From Candidatus Enterococcus murrayae (GTDB lineage Bacteria; Bacillota; Bacilli; Lactobacillales; Enterococcaceae): a stretch of DNA of 64,000 bases. Every line of letters starts with the position of its first letter. Position 1 is the stretch's first letter. A program made the position numbers and the translations under genes. This document shows positions 41,469-50,770 of the stretch, in pieces. The DNA lies in assembly GCF_017315985.1 (NCBI RefSeq), contig NZ_JAFLVR010000011.1, positions 62,001-126,000 of the forward strand, written 5' to 3'. The notes under the pieces were generated by a model. It did no database searches. It saw only the letters and a list, made by a program, of their open reading frames with translations, and had not been told where the DNA came from.

Positions 41469-44063
41469 TTAATGTCGATGTGATTGTTTTTGTTTTAACG
41501 TTCGCAAATAGAGGATAAACATCCCAATCGCGATTACGAAAGAAAAAGCTCCTGCGATAAATCCTTTAGGTAGATAGCTAAAGGTTACTTTGTGCTCACC
41601 TTTTGGTACGCGAATGCTGACAAAGGCGTTTTGAAAGGCTTTCGTATCTACTTTTTTTCCATCGATTTTGGCTGACCAGCCTTCATCATAAGGAATTGTG
41701 GTAATCAGTGTTTGTGTTTCTTTAGCATTTACTGTCCCCTCCACACTGCGTTTACCAGCTTTCATATCCACGCCGTTTTCTTTAATCTTATCAACAGCTA
41801 ATTGGTAAGCGACGGTGTCTAACGCCAAAACTTGCGGGTTTTGGAAGCTGATGGCTTTTGTTCCGTAAAAGCTTGCAGTAAAAGTGACCATCGTTGCTTT
41901 TTGATAGTAGCCTAAGTCATAATATTGTCCGCTGATCCCGATTTGCGCTTGGCGCGTTTGACCGTCAGCTGTAACGGTGGCAGTGGAGCTTTCTAATTCA
42001 GCGAAGTCGTAAGGATAGAGACTTAAGTAAGCTTGTGTATTTGCTGGAACTTGAACTTTCCAGGTGACATCTTTTGCTACATTTCCTTGTTTTTCCGTGA
42101 TAGTCGTAATATTGCCAGCGTTGGTAACGGTGGCGTTTTTTGTGTTTACTTGTGTGATTGGCAAGAATTGATAATACTGGAATTGTTCTTGCGACAAGGC
42201 ATTGAACAATTGAGTTTGTGTACCAAGATTATCATTTGGCAAAGCCTTTAATTTATCAATGCTTGTTGGAGCGGTAAAAGCTAATGGCAAATGATGATTA
42301 TTTTCGAAAAGGTTATACTCACCAATGCTTTTAATCTTAGAAAAACCATATTTATTCAGGTTTTTAGCTTTTGCGATATTGTATTTAATACCAGTGAATG
42401 CATCGGCAAGCAGTGTGTTGTTCTGATAGCGAATGTTCAAGCTGGTTCCTCTTGACCGGAAGCCTAATTGATCCATGTAGCCAGACGAATGACGGTTGCG
42501 GATCGAAGAAAACATGCTGATACCGCTATAGCCATAATTAAAGGAGTCATTTGATGAGACAGGATCGAGATTTTCCATGCGATAAAAGGTATCATTATCG
42601 TCCCTTGTTTCATCAACTAAGGCTTTGATTGAAGGATAGGGCTCTGTGTAGAGACTACGAGAGGCATAATTCCAATCTTTTAAAATACCACGTGCCATAA
42701 AACCGCTATTGATGAAGGCTTCTGTAGACATTAATAGTAATAGCAGAATACTAAGAACTTTCAATGGAATCTTATTAAAATGATGCGCGGTAAAGACTAA
42801 CGCATAAACAGCTAAGAATCCGATTGTGATATACAGTGAAATGTTTTTAAGGTAGTCATAATCTTTGTCCTTCATACCCCAGAAAATCGCAAAGACAGCA
42901 ATTAGCAGCAGGAGAGAAGCGACTAACTGTAAAATATTTTCTCGATCCAATTTTTCCCAGCCCCAAGCGGCCAGAGTGATGATTAAAAAGGAAAGCAGAT
43001 AAGCATAGCGGAACAAGAACATGTTCGGCGCATGCATTCCATGCCAGAATAAATTCATTGGTTGTATATAGAAACTTGCTATTAAGATTGCGGCGATCAA
43101 ACCGTAAGCAAGTTTGTTTTTCCAATGGATTTTTTTACAGATAAAGAAAAACAGACATAGAGCTAATGGCAAAAGGCCGATATAAATGAATGGGATTGAT
43201 CCATATTTCGTTGTATCGTAAGAACCAATCAAATTTTTTGCAATAAAATCCCACCAGCTTGTTGCTTCTGTTTTAAAGGTGGTGATCTGAGTCAACTCTT
43301 CACCGTTTGTTCGCAGATCGAGAATCGATGGCAAAATTACAATCATTGATGCAAAACCGGCTAATAGTGAAGTGGCTCCATATGGAATGATACTTTTTTT
43401 ATAGGGTTTCCAATTGGTGATCAAGCGTGCAATGAAATACAATACTGAAAAGACACCAATCATAAAGCCCATATAAAAGCTTGTCAAAAACAGCATTAAG
43501 TAGGAAACAAACAAAACGGTCGGTTTCTTCAAATCCATCACGCGATTAATGCCCCAAATAATTAAGGGTAGATAAACAAAGGCATCCAGCCACATAATGA
43601 TTTCAGAATGGGCAATAGCAAAAGACATCAAGGCATAGGTAACGCTAAGTGCTACTCGTGACCAATCGGGTAATTTAAAACTGCCTTTGGCATAAAACCA
43701 AAATGCTAACCCTGCTGAACCAATTTTAATCAGTGTTAAGAAATACAATGCATCAGGCATTAACTGATTTGGAAAGAAAATGACCAGCGGAGTAAAGAAA
43801 CCGCCAAGATAATAGGAGACTAGCGATAAGTAATTAAGCCCCATCGAGGCGTTCCAAGTATAAAAAAGACCTTGTTTGCCCAAAAGCATATTTCTAAAAC
43901 TTGCATGAAAATTCGAAAATTGTGAGAAGGCATCACTGGCTAAGACACTGCGGCTTGATCCTGGATAAATCCCAATCGTTAAATAGACGATTACCATGAG
44001 TAAAAGCGGCAGGAAAAAACTGGACAGTAAATACCAACGGTTTTCTTTAAGATAGTTTTTCAT
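41469..44063 (-). CDS. YfhO-family membrane protein (probable lipoteichoic acid/cell-wall glycosylation)
   Basis: An 864-aa protein with a dozen or so membrane helices in residues 1-450, a large extracytoplasmic region (about 450-825) and a final helix near 835-855. SDAFSQFSNFHASFRNML after the first helix matches the DxxxQ-type acidic loop of GT-C-like YfhO proteins. B. subtilis and Listeria relatives are needed to add sugars to lipoteichoic acid, working with a CsbB-like enzyme that loads the lipid carrier. No such partner is adjacent, so its exact product is uncertain. ATG 44063 has only a weak GGTGA site. Confidence 0.87.
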   Translation of the reverse strand: MKNYLKENRWYLLSSFFLPLLLMVIVYLTIGIYPGSSRSVLASDAFSQFSNFHASFRNMLLGKQGLFYTWNASMGLNYLSLVSYYLGGFFTPLVIFFPNQLMPDALYFLTLIKIGSAGLAFWFYAKGSFKLPDWSRVALSVTYALMSFAIAHSEIIMWLDAFVYLPLIIWGINRVMDLKKPTVLFVSYLMLFLTSFYMGFMIGVFSVLYFIARLITNWKPYKKSIIPYGATSLLAGFASMIVILPSILDLRTNGEELTQITTFKTEATSWWDFIAKNLIGSYDTTKYGSIPFIYIGLLPLALCLFFFICKKIHWKNKLAYGLIAAILIASFYIQPMNLFWHGMHAPNMFLFRYAYLLSFLIITLAAWGWEKLDRENILQLVASLLLLIAVFAIFWGMKDKDYDYLKNISLYITIGFLAVYALVFTAHHFNKIPLKVLSILLLLLMSTEAFINSGFMARGILKDWNYASRSLYTEPYPSIKALVDETRDDNDTFYRMENLDPVSSNDSFNYGYSGISMFSSIRNRHSSGYMDQLGFRSRGTSLNIRYQNNTLLADAFTGIKYNIAKAKNLNKYGFSKIKSIGEYNLFENNHHLPLAFTAPTSIDKLKALPNDNLGTQTQLFNALSQEQFQYYQFLPITQVNTKNATVTNAGNITTITEKQGNVAKDVTWKVQVPANTQAYLSLYPYDFAELESSTATVTADGQTRQAQIGISGQYYDLGYYQKATMVTFTASFYGTKAISFQNPQVLALDTVAYQLAVDKIKENGVDMKAGKRSVEGTVNAKETQTLITTIPYDEGWSAKIDGKKVDTKAFQNAFVSIRVPKGEHKVTFSYLPKGFIAGAFSFVIAIGMFILYLRTLKQKQSHRH

Positions 44064-44200
44064 ATAAAAATCACCAAACTTCTTTCAACAGACTATCCAA
44101 ATTTTACCATAGATATAGCAAAATATTGTGAAAGAGCTATGAAACTCGAGCAAAGATTTGAAAATTATGCGTCGGGCTATCTTATCTAAGTGAGAAGAGA

Positions 44201-44233
44201 AAAAAGCGGATCGACTTAAGCGACCCGCTTTTT
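44201..44233. terminator. Bidirectional terminator
   Basis: AAAAAGCGG-a-TCG pairs with CGA-c-CCGCTTTTT. It lies between rpmB and the YfhO gene on the minus strand, as a second barrier after rpmB. Confidence 0.8.
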
Positions 44234-44268
44234 CATTGTAGCTATGTAAATAAAATAGGAAAACAAAA

Positions 44269-44290
44269 AACCGCTCATATATGAACGGTT
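44269..44290 (-). terminator. rpmB terminator
   Basis: Minus-strand AACCGTTCATATATGAGCGGTT followed by TTTT. Confidence 0.85.
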
Positions 44291-44308
44291 TGATTTAGTT
44301 GGATAATA

Positions 44309-44497
44309 TTAAACGCGCTCAACTTTTCCAGATTTCAAAGCACGAGTTGAGACCCAAACTTTTTTAGGTTTTCCGTCCACTAATACACGAACTTTTTGTA
44401 AATTAGGTTTTACAGTACGTTTAGTAGCGTTCATAGCGTGAGAACGGTTATTTGCACTTCTTGTTTTACGACCAGTAAAATAGCAAACTTTTGCCAT
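44309..44497 (-). CDS. rpmB: 50S ribosomal protein L28
   Basis: A 62-aa protein, [20 protein letters not shown] at the start. It lacks the CxxC zinc pairs of the C+ form. AAAGGAGGAAAC lies upstream. It is monocistronic and divergent from the asp23-like gene. Confidence 0.97.
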   Translation of the reverse strand: MAKVCYFTGRKTRSANNRSHAMNATKRTVKPNLQKVRVLVDGKPKKVWVSTRALKSGKVERV

Positions 44498-44554
44498 GTG
44501 TTGTTTCCTCCTTTAGCCTTGATATTGGAGCGCTTCTTTGGCTCATACTAAAAT

Positions 44555-44583
44555 AAAATAGCATATATCAGCAAGATTAGCAA
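44555..44583 (-). promoter_or_regulatory. Promoter of rpmB
   Basis: Minus-strand TTGCTA (44583-44578), 17-nt spacer, TATTTT (44560-44555). Confidence 0.6.
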
Positions 44584-44602
44584 GTGAATTTTTTTAGAAA
44601 GA

Positions 44603-44631
44603 TTGACATTCAAAGGATTTGCAGGTAAATT
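44603..44631 (+). promoter_or_regulatory. Upstream promoter-like sequence ahead of the Asp23-family gene
   Basis: TTGACA (44603-44608), 17-nt spacer, TAAATT (44626-44631). It would give a transcript running through the hairpin at 44681-44720. Confidence 0.5.
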
Positions 44632-44680
44632 ATACTCTGTTAGCGTAAAAATTTTTAAGCAAAAGCTTTGATGTAAGAAA

Positions 44681-44720
44681 ATTGCGATACGCAGGGAGTG
44701 CCCTATCAGCAAATCGCAAT
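44681..44720 (+). other. Hairpin between the divergent rpmB and Asp23-family genes
   Basis: A perfect 8-bp stem ATTGCGAT/ATCGCAAT encloses AGGG-AGTG-CCCT. It is followed by GGAACTTTCTTTT on the plus strand and TTTTCTT on the minus strand, so it could be a weak terminator either way. Confidence 0.55.
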
Positions 44721-44735
44721 GGAACTTTCTTTTAT

Positions 44736-44763
44736 TTGTCATAGGGCTATGATAAACTATTAT
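44736..44763 (+). promoter_or_regulatory. Promoter of the Asp23-family gene and fakA
   Basis: TTGTCA (44736-44741), 16-nt spacer, TATTAT (44758-44763); start codon 47 nt downstream. Confidence 0.6.
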
Positions 44764-44809
44764 AGTAGAAAAAATGGGCGAATAGGCCTATTTAAGGAGG
44801 CTAACAACT

Positions 44810-45172
44810 ATGGCTGTGAAAATTAATACACAGACTGGTATGATCGAAATTTCAAACGACGTCATCGCGACGGTTGTCGGCGGTGCAGTTACTGACGTGT
44901 TTGGTATCGTCGGTATGGCTAGTAAAAATCAAATTAAAGACAATATCACAGAGATTTTAAGAAAAGAAAATTATTCACGCGGCGTCGTTGTACGTCAAGA
45001 AGAGAACGGAATCGCTGTTGACGTTTATACGATCGTCAGCTACGGCACGAAGATCTCAGAAGTATCGCGCAATGTCCAAGAAAAAGTGAAATACAATTTG
45101 GAAACGATGCTTGGAGTTACAGCTAATTCGGTGAATGTCTACGTTCAAGGTGTACGTGTTCTGCCTGACTAA
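44810..45172 (+). CDS. Asp23/Gls24-family protein (YloU type)
   Basis: A 120-aa cytoplasmic or membrane-associated protein. GMIEISNDVIATVVGGAV and YGTKISEVSRNVQEKVKY match the family (shown in parts). Members are linked to envelope stress; this copy is always found beside the DAK2 gene fakA, 30 nt downstream. AAGGAGG precedes ATG 44810. Confidence 0.93.
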   Translation: MAVKINTQTGMIEISNDVIATVVGGAVTDVFGIVGMASKNQIKDNITEILRKENYSRGVVVRQEENGIAVDVYTIVSYGTKISEVSRNVQEKVKYNLETMLGVTANSVNVYVQGVRVLPD

Positions 45173-45201
45173 AGGCAGCGTTCTTAAGGAGGACTAAGTA
45201 A

Positions 45202-46884
45202 GTGAAGGTAACAGAAATCAGCGCGAGTCAATTCCAAGAAATGGTAGAGGCTGGCGCTAAACGTCTGCAAGTTAATGCAGAGTATGTCAATTCATTAAAT
45301 GTATTTCCAGTGCCGGATGGCGATACTGGAACCAATATGAACCTATCTATGACTAGCGGCGCGAATGCTGTTGTTAATTCTGCTTCTGAGAAAGTTGGAG
45401 AATTAGCGAATGTTTTAGCAAAAGGTCTATTAATGGGGGCACGGGGAAATTCCGGTGTTATCTTGTCTCAATTATTCCGTGGCTTCTCTAAGCAAATTTT
45501 GGATGTCGATACATTAAATGCAAAAGATTTAGCTGAGGCTCTCGTTCATGGTGTAGAAACTGCTTATAAAGCAGTAATGAAACCTGTCGAAGGAACAATA
45601 TTGACTGTGGCACGTGAATCAGCTAAGGCCGGTGAGCGTAAAGCAAAACAAACAGATGACGTGATTGAAGTAATGTCAGCTGTTGTTAAATATGGAAAAA
45701 AAGCATTGGATAAAACGCCAGACATGTTGCCGGTTTTAAAAGAAGTTGGCGTAGTCGACAGTGGCGGTCAAGGATTGCTGTTCATCTATGAAGGGTTTCT
45801 AAACGCATTAAACGGTGAATTCCAAGCAGATGACACATATGAACCAAGTCCAGCAGAAATGGATGAAATGGTTAATGCAGAACATCACCGCAGCGTGCAA
45901 GGTCAATTGGCAACAGAGGACATCAAGTTTGGGTACTGTACCGAAATTATGGTTCGTCTAGGTGAAGGACCAACAGTTGACAGTAATTTTGATTATGACA
46001 CGTTCCGCAACTATTTAGACGGTATTGGTGATTCATTACTCGTTGTCAATGATGATGAAATTGTTAAAGTTCACGTGCATACAGAACATCCAGGCGAAGT
46101 AATGAATTATGGACAAAAATTTGGTGCTTTAATCAAAGTTAAAGTTGATAATATGCGTCTGCAACATGAAACGATTTTGGAGCATGATGAAGAAGCAGTT
46201 GAATTCAAAGCAGCGCCAGCAGAACATCAGCCTTATGCAGTGATTGCAATCGCAGCTGGTGAAGGTGTTCAAGAATTGTTCAAGAGTTTAGGAGCGGCGT
46301 ATGTAATCAGCGGCGGTCAAACCATGAATCCAAGTACAGAAGATATTTTAAAAGCAATCAAAGAAGTCAATGCAGATCAAGTCATTGTCTTGCCGAATAA
46401 TAAAAATATCTTTATGGCAGCGGATCAGGCAGCTGAAGTAGCCGATATTCCTGTAGCTGTTGTACCAAGTAAAACTGTTTCTCAAGGAATGACAGCGATG
46501 TTAGCCTTCAATGGTGAGCAAAGCTTGGAGGACAATAAAACAGCGATGACTGAAATGCTTGAATCGGTAGTCAGCGGTCAAATCACAAACGCAATTCGTG
46601 ATACTGCAATCGATGGTGTTGAAATTCACGAGGGCGATTACTTAGGGATGATTGACGGGAAAATTGTTCTTTCTGAAGCAGATAAATACCAAGCAGCCTT
46701 AGATACCTTGAAAAAAATGATTAGTGAGGATATTGAAATCATCACGATCATTATTGGCGAAGAAGGTACGCAAGCAGAAGCTGAAAAATTGAGTGAAGCA
46801 ATCGAGGCAAGTTATCCTGAGTTAGAAGTTGAGATTCATGAAGGAAAGCAGCCTGTCTATCCATACCTGCTTTCAGCAGAATAA
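45202..46884 (+). CDS. fakA: Fatty acid kinase catalytic subunit FakA (DhaL/DAK2 domain)
   Basis: A 560-aa protein. The N-terminal DhaL domain holds PDGDTGTNM (D39 and D41 are likely Mg ligands) and GARGNSGVILSQL. Middle and C-terminal domains match YloV. In staphylococci FakA phosphorylates fatty acids bound by FakB, feeding exogenous fatty acids to phospholipid synthesis. plsX lies two genes downstream. It starts at GTG 45202 after AAGGAGGA. Confidence 0.93.
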   Translation: MKVTEISASQFQEMVEAGAKRLQVNAEYVNSLNVFPVPDGDTGTNMNLSMTSGANAVVNSASEKVGELANVLAKGLLMGARGNSGVILSQLFRGFSKQILDVDTLNAKDLAEALVHGVETAYKAVMKPVEGTILTVARESAKAGERKAKQTDDVIEVMSAVVKYGKKALDKTPDMLPVLKEVGVVDSGGQGLLFIYEGFLNALNGEFQADDTYEPSPAEMDEMVNAEHHRSVQGQLATEDIKFGYCTEIMVRLGEGPTVDSNFDYDTFRNYLDGIGDSLLVVNDDEIVKVHVHTEHPGEVMNYGQKFGALIKVKVDNMRLQHETILEHDEEAVEFKAAPAEHQPYAVIAIAAGEGVQELFKSLGAAYVISGGQTMNPSTEDILKAIKEVNADQVIVLPNNKNIFMAADQAAEVADIPVAVVPSKTVSQGMTAMLAFNGEQSLEDNKTAMTEMLESVVSGQITNAIRDTAIDGVEIHEGDYLGMIDGKIVLSEADKYQAALDTLKKMISEDIEIITIIIGEEGTQAEAEKLSEAIEASYPELEVEIHEGKQPVYPYLLSAE

Positions 46885-46896
46885 TAAGTAAAAGTC

Positions 46897-46937
46897 GGAG
46901 GGAGTGGCCAAGAATATCTGGCTCACCCCTCCTTTTT
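46897..46937 (+). terminator. fakA terminator
   Basis: GGAGGG.GTGGCCA pairs with TGGCTCACCCCTCC, followed by TTTTT. Confidence 0.88.
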
Positions 46938-47119
46938 GCCAGTCTAGCTTTTCGCAGTGCATAAAGTTTACATTACATCTAATTTGTTCACTAGATATGA
47001 GCAGATTGAGTTTAGTTGGACCGTCTGCGTACGAGGGTAGTTTATTCTTCCTGACTTTGGAAAAATGACATTCCTTTAAAATGAGTTAGCTGAATTACAA
47101 AAATGAAAGGAGGTTGCCT

Positions 47120-49153
47120 ATGTCGATTCAAGAGTCTGTATCGATACTGCCGGGTGTAGGACCAAAACGTGCACAAACATTAGCTGAGTTAGGAATCGTA
47201 ACGATTGAGAATTTATTAAGCTATTATCCATTTCGTTATGAGGATATTCAAGAAAGAAATCTATTAGAAATCAATGATCAAGAGAAAGTCACATTGAAAG
47301 GTGTGGTTGTTTCAGCTCCGGTGGTCAGTCGTTTTGGATACAAAAAAAGTCGATTGCAGTTTCGGATGATGCAAGATCACGCAGTTTTTATGGTCTCCTT
47401 CTTCAATCAGCCTTATTTAAAAGATAAAGTTGAAGTCGGTGAAGAATTAGCCGTTTATGGGAAGTGGGACGCTAAACGGAAATCGCTAACTGGGATGAAA
47501 ATTTTAGGCGGTAAGCAAACAGAAGAGTATGCGCCAATCTATCATGTGACTAAAGCCATCCGGCAAAGTACACTAGTTGATTTGATTAAAGCTGCATTTG
47601 AAAAATTTGGTGATCAGGTAACGGAAAATTTGCCTGATTATTTATTGGAAAAATACCGGCTAATGCCTAGAAAACAAGCAATGCGGGCGATGCATTTCCC
47701 CAAAAATCCAGAAGAGAGCCATCAAGCCAAAAGAAGAGTCGTTTTTGAAGAGTTCTTCCTATTTCAAATGCGAATGCAAGGCTTGAAAAAAAGCGAACGT
47801 AGTGAAAAAAACGGGATTGCAATTCGATATGATGTGAAACGCCTGAAAGACTTTACTAAAAAGCTGCCCTTTGAATTAACGGATGCACAAAAAAGAGTGA
47901 CTAACGAAATTTGTTACGATTTACGCAGTAAAAAGCATATGCAGCGCTTGCTGCAGGGAGATGTTGGTAGCGGGAAGACAGTTGTTGCTGCAATCGCGTT
48001 GTATGCGACTATGACTGCTGGTTTCCAAGGAGCATTAATGGTACCAACAGAAATTTTGGCTCAACAGCATTTGGAAAGTTTGAATCAATTGTTTGATCCG
48101 CTGGAATTAACAACAGCGCTATTGACTGGTTCCACAAAAACCAAGGAAAGACGAGCAATTCTAGCTGGTCTGCAAAATGGGGAGATCGATGTAGTGATTG
48201 GGACCCATGCCTTAATTCAAGACGATGTACAGTTTGCGAATCTTGGATTAGTCATTACTGACGAGCAACATCGATTCGGTGTAAATCAACGCAGAGTTTT
48301 GCGAGAAAAAGGGCTGCATCCGGATGTCTTATTTATGACAGCGACACCGATACCGCGTACATTGGCGATTACTGCCTATGGAGAGATGGATGTTTCTGTT
48401 ATTGATCAAATGCCGGCAGGACGAATACCCGTCAAAACGAGTTGGATCAAACCAAAACAGCTGGAGCACACGTTAGATTGGGCAAAACAGGAATTGCAAG
48501 CGGGGCATCAGCTATATGTGATTTGTCCATTGATTGAGGAATCAGAAGCGCTAGATGTGAAAAATGCAACAGAAATCTATGAACATTTGAAAGAGTATTA
48601 CGCACCAACCTATCAGGTCAATCTTTTGCATGGAAAAATGAAGAATGCTGAAAAAGATGCGATCATGGAAGAATTCAAGGACAATCAAAGTCAGGTTTTA
48701 GTATCTACTACAGTTATTGAAGTTGGTGTCAATGTTCCAAATGCAACTGTGATGTTTATCATGGATGCAGACCGTTTTGGCTTGGCGCAGCTTCATCAAT
48801 TACGCGGCCGAGTCGGTCGTGGATCGGATGCCTCTTACTGCATCTTAGTAGCTAGTCCGAAAAATGAAATGGGAAAAGAACGCATGAAAATTATGACTGA
48901 GACGAATAATGGATTTGTCTTAAGCGAAAAGGATTTAGAATTACGGGGGCCAGGCGAGGTATTTGGTTTCCGTCAATCGGGGCTGCCACAGTTTCTGATA
49001 GCGGATCTTGTAAATGATGCAAATGTATTGGAAGTAGCACGAGATGAAGCTAATCAGATTTGGGAAATCGAGGATTGGCGAGCACAACCGGCCTTTGCAC
49101 CATTAGCAGAGACTTTAAAACCAACTGAAACTGGTGAAACATATTTTGATTAG
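47120..49153 (+). CDS. recG: ATP-dependent DNA helicase RecG
   Basis: A 677-aa helicase that reverses forks and migrates Holliday junctions. The N-terminal wedge/OB domain is followed by motor domains with GDVGSGKT near residue 281, DEQHRFG near 381, MTATPIPRT, and QLRGRVGRG. ATG 47120 lies 6 nt after AAAGGAGG; a TTG two codons upstream is less likely. It precedes plsX, the usual order. Confidence 0.96.
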   Translation: MSIQESVSILPGVGPKRAQTLAELGIVTIENLLSYYPFRYEDIQERNLLEINDQEKVTLKGVVVSAPVVSRFGYKKSRLQFRMMQDHAVFMVSFFNQPYLKDKVEVGEELAVYGKWDAKRKSLTGMKILGGKQTEEYAPIYHVTKAIRQSTLVDLIKAAFEKFGDQVTENLPDYLLEKYRLMPRKQAMRAMHFPKNPEESHQAKRRVVFEEFFLFQMRMQGLKKSERSEKNGIAIRYDVKRLKDFTKKLPFELTDAQKRVTNEICYDLRSKKHMQRLLQGDVGSGKTVVAAIALYATMTAGFQGALMVPTEILAQQHLESLNQLFDPLELTTALLTGSTKTKERRAILAGLQNGEIDVVIGTHALIQDDVQFANLGLVITDEQHRFGVNQRRVLREKGLHPDVLFMTATPIPRTLAITAYGEMDVSVIDQMPAGRIPVKTSWIKPKQLEHTLDWAKQELQAGHQLYVICPLIEESEALDVKNATEIYEHLKEYYAPTYQVNLLHGKMKNAEKDAIMEEFKDNQSQVLVSTTVIEVGVNVPNATVMFIMDADRFGLAQLHQLRGRVGRGSDASYCILVASPKNEMGKERMKIMTETNNGFVLSEKDLELRGPGEVFGFRQSGLPQFLIADLVNDANVLEVARDEANQIWEIEDWRAQPAFAPLAETLKPTETGETYFD

Positions 49154-49175
49154 GTATGCTATACTGTAGAAAAAT

Positions 49176-49260
49176 TTAAAGAAACTAGTTGTCATTTCTG
49201 ATTTTAATTGTTTGAATGAAGATTTTTGAGTAAAAACATGAATGACAGTTGTTTCTTTAA
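49176..49260 (+). repeat. Long imperfect inverted repeat upstream of plsX
   Basis: TTAAAGAAAC (49176-49185) and TGTCATT (49190-49196) pair with AATGACA (49241-49247) and GTTTCTTTAA (49251-49260) across a small internal loop, with a 44-nt central loop. No T run follows, so it is not a standard terminator. A second small stem CTATTT/AAATAG lies at 49268-49288. Its role is unknown. Confidence 0.75.
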
Positions 49261-49321
49261 TCGAACCTATTTTCTTTAAGGAAATAGACTTAGTAAAAGA
49301 AAAAAAGGAGAGAATTTTCTC

Positions 49322-50323
49322 ATGAAAATTGCTGTAGACGCAATGGGTGGCGATTTTGCACCAAAAGCGATCGTGGAGGGCGTAATGTTAGCCCAAAAAA
49401 ATCATCCCGAGATTGAGTTTCAATTATATGGAAAAGAAGACGCGATTCGTCAATATATTACCAATGAAAAAAATATTACGATCATTCATACGGATGAAAA
49501 GATCAACAGCGAGGATGAACCTGTGAAGGCGATCCGCCGGAAAAAAACAGCCTCAATGGTCTTAGCCGCTCAAGCGGTCAAAGAAGGCAAGGCAGATGCC
49601 ATTTTTTCAGCAGGGAATACAGGAGCGTTATTGGCAGCCGGCTTGTTTGTCGTAGGAAGAATCAAGGGGATCGAACGACCAGGATTAATGTCGACACTGC
49701 CGGTTTTGAATAGCGATAGTGGATTTGATATGTTGGACTTAGGTGCGAATGCTGAAAATAAGGCAGAACACATCCATCAATATGCAATTTTAGGATCGTT
49801 TTATGCGAAACATGTTCGTGGAATAAAGAATCCACGTGTAGGACTTTTGAATAATGGTACAGAAGAAACCAAAGGCAGCGAGTTGACGAAAGAGGCCTTC
49901 AAGATGCTGCAAGCTGAAGAAAGCATCAATTTTATTGGAAATGTGGAAGCTAGAGAGCTTCTAAATGGGGCGGCAGATGTTGTCGTAACTGATGGATTTA
50001 CCGGAAATGCCGTGTTAAAAACGATTGAAGGAACTGCGATGGGCTTAATGGGCTTGTTGAAAAGCAGTATTGATGATGCCGGTGTCAAAGGGAAGCTTGG
50101 CGCTGCGATGTTAAAAGATACATTATATGGCTTAAAAGACAAATTGGACTATTCTTCTCATGGTGGAGCGGTGTTGTTCGGTCTTAAAGCTCCCGTAATT
50201 AAAACACATGGCTCTACTGGTCCTGAAGCTGTAGCCAACACAATTGATCAAATCCACACAATGCTAGATACGAATGTTGTTGGACAATTGGTACAGTTTT
50301 TTGAACCCTCTACAGAAGAATAG
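49322..50323 (+). CDS. plsX: Phosphate acyltransferase PlsX
   Basis: A 333-aa enzyme that makes acyl-phosphate from acyl-ACP, the entry step of phospholipid synthesis with Pls[21 protein letters not shown] at the start, [10 protein letters not shown] and [12 protein letters not shown] are conserved. AAGGAGAG precedes the ATG. An acyl carrier protein gene follows. Confidence 0.96.
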   Translation: MKIAVDAMGGDFAPKAIVEGVMLAQKNHPEIEFQLYGKEDAIRQYITNEKNITIIHTDEKINSEDEPVKAIRRKKTASMVLAAQAVKEGKADAIFSAGNTGALLAAGLFVVGRIKGIERPGLMSTLPVLNSDSGFDMLDLGANAENKAEHIHQYAILGSFYAKHVRGIKNPRVGLLNNGTEETKGSELTKEAFKMLQAEESINFIGNVEARELLNGAADVVVTDGFTGNAVLKTIEGTAMGLMGLLKSSIDDAGVKGKLGAAMLKDTLYGLKDKLDYSSHGGAVLFGLKAPVIKTHGSTGPEAVANTIDQIHTMLDTNVVGQLVQFFEPSTEE

Positions 50324-50433
50324 GGGTATGGCAATTTAGCGAAAAAGGTAGACAAAGTAATCAAACATCAGTAAAATGAACTGTGACCTTCTGGTAAAAC
50401 ATAGACGAATAATAGTTGATCAGGCGGAGGTGA

Positions 50434-50685
50434 ATGTTGTTGACTCGTGAAGAAGTATTTAGTAAAGTTGCTGAAATAATTTCAAATCATTTTGAAATCG
50501 ATAAAGACAAAGTGACTCTTGAATTGAGTATCAAAGACGACTTAAATGCAGATTCAATCAGTATCATGGAGTTTGTTTTAGAATTGGAAGATGAATTCGG
50601 AACAGAAATTTCTGATGAAGATGCTGAGAAAATTGAAACAGTTGGAGCTGCAGTTGATTACATTATGGAAAACAACCAAGCTTAA
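50434..50685 (+). CDS. acpP: Acyl carrier protein
   Basis: An acidic protein of up to 83 aa with the phosphopantetheine serine S41 in [11 protein letters not shown] (DSIS rather than the common DSLD). GGAGG at 50426-50430 is too close to ATG 50434; the in-frame TTG codons 50437 and 50440 are better spaced, so translation may start with LTREE or TREE. It carries acyl chains for PlsX and related enzymes. Confidence 0.93.
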   Translation: MLLTREEVFSKVAEIISNHFEIDKDKVTLELSIKDDLNADSISIMEFVLELEDEFGTEISDEDAEKIETVGAAVDYIMENNQA

Positions 50686-50695
50686 CGAAAAAAGG

Positions 50696-50723
50696 TGCAT
50701 CAGTGTTTGCTGGTGCATTTTTT
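50696..50723 (+). terminator. acpP terminator
   Basis: TGCATCAG pairs with CTGGTGCA, followed by six T. Confidence 0.82.
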
Positions 50724-50742
50724 ATTTAAATAAATGCTGAGA

Positions 50743-50770
50743 AAAACTTCGTCGCTGAGGACGAAGTTTT
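50743..50770. terminator. Bidirectional terminator between acpP and the cysteine hydrolase gene
   Basis: AAAACTTCGTC and GACGAAGTTTT with a 6-nt loop; it abuts the minus-strand stop codon. Confidence 0.85.

Noticed and set aside
44548-44742. 64-codon minus-strand ORF upstream of rpmB
   Set aside because: It covers promoters and a hairpin on both strands and has no plausible protein features.
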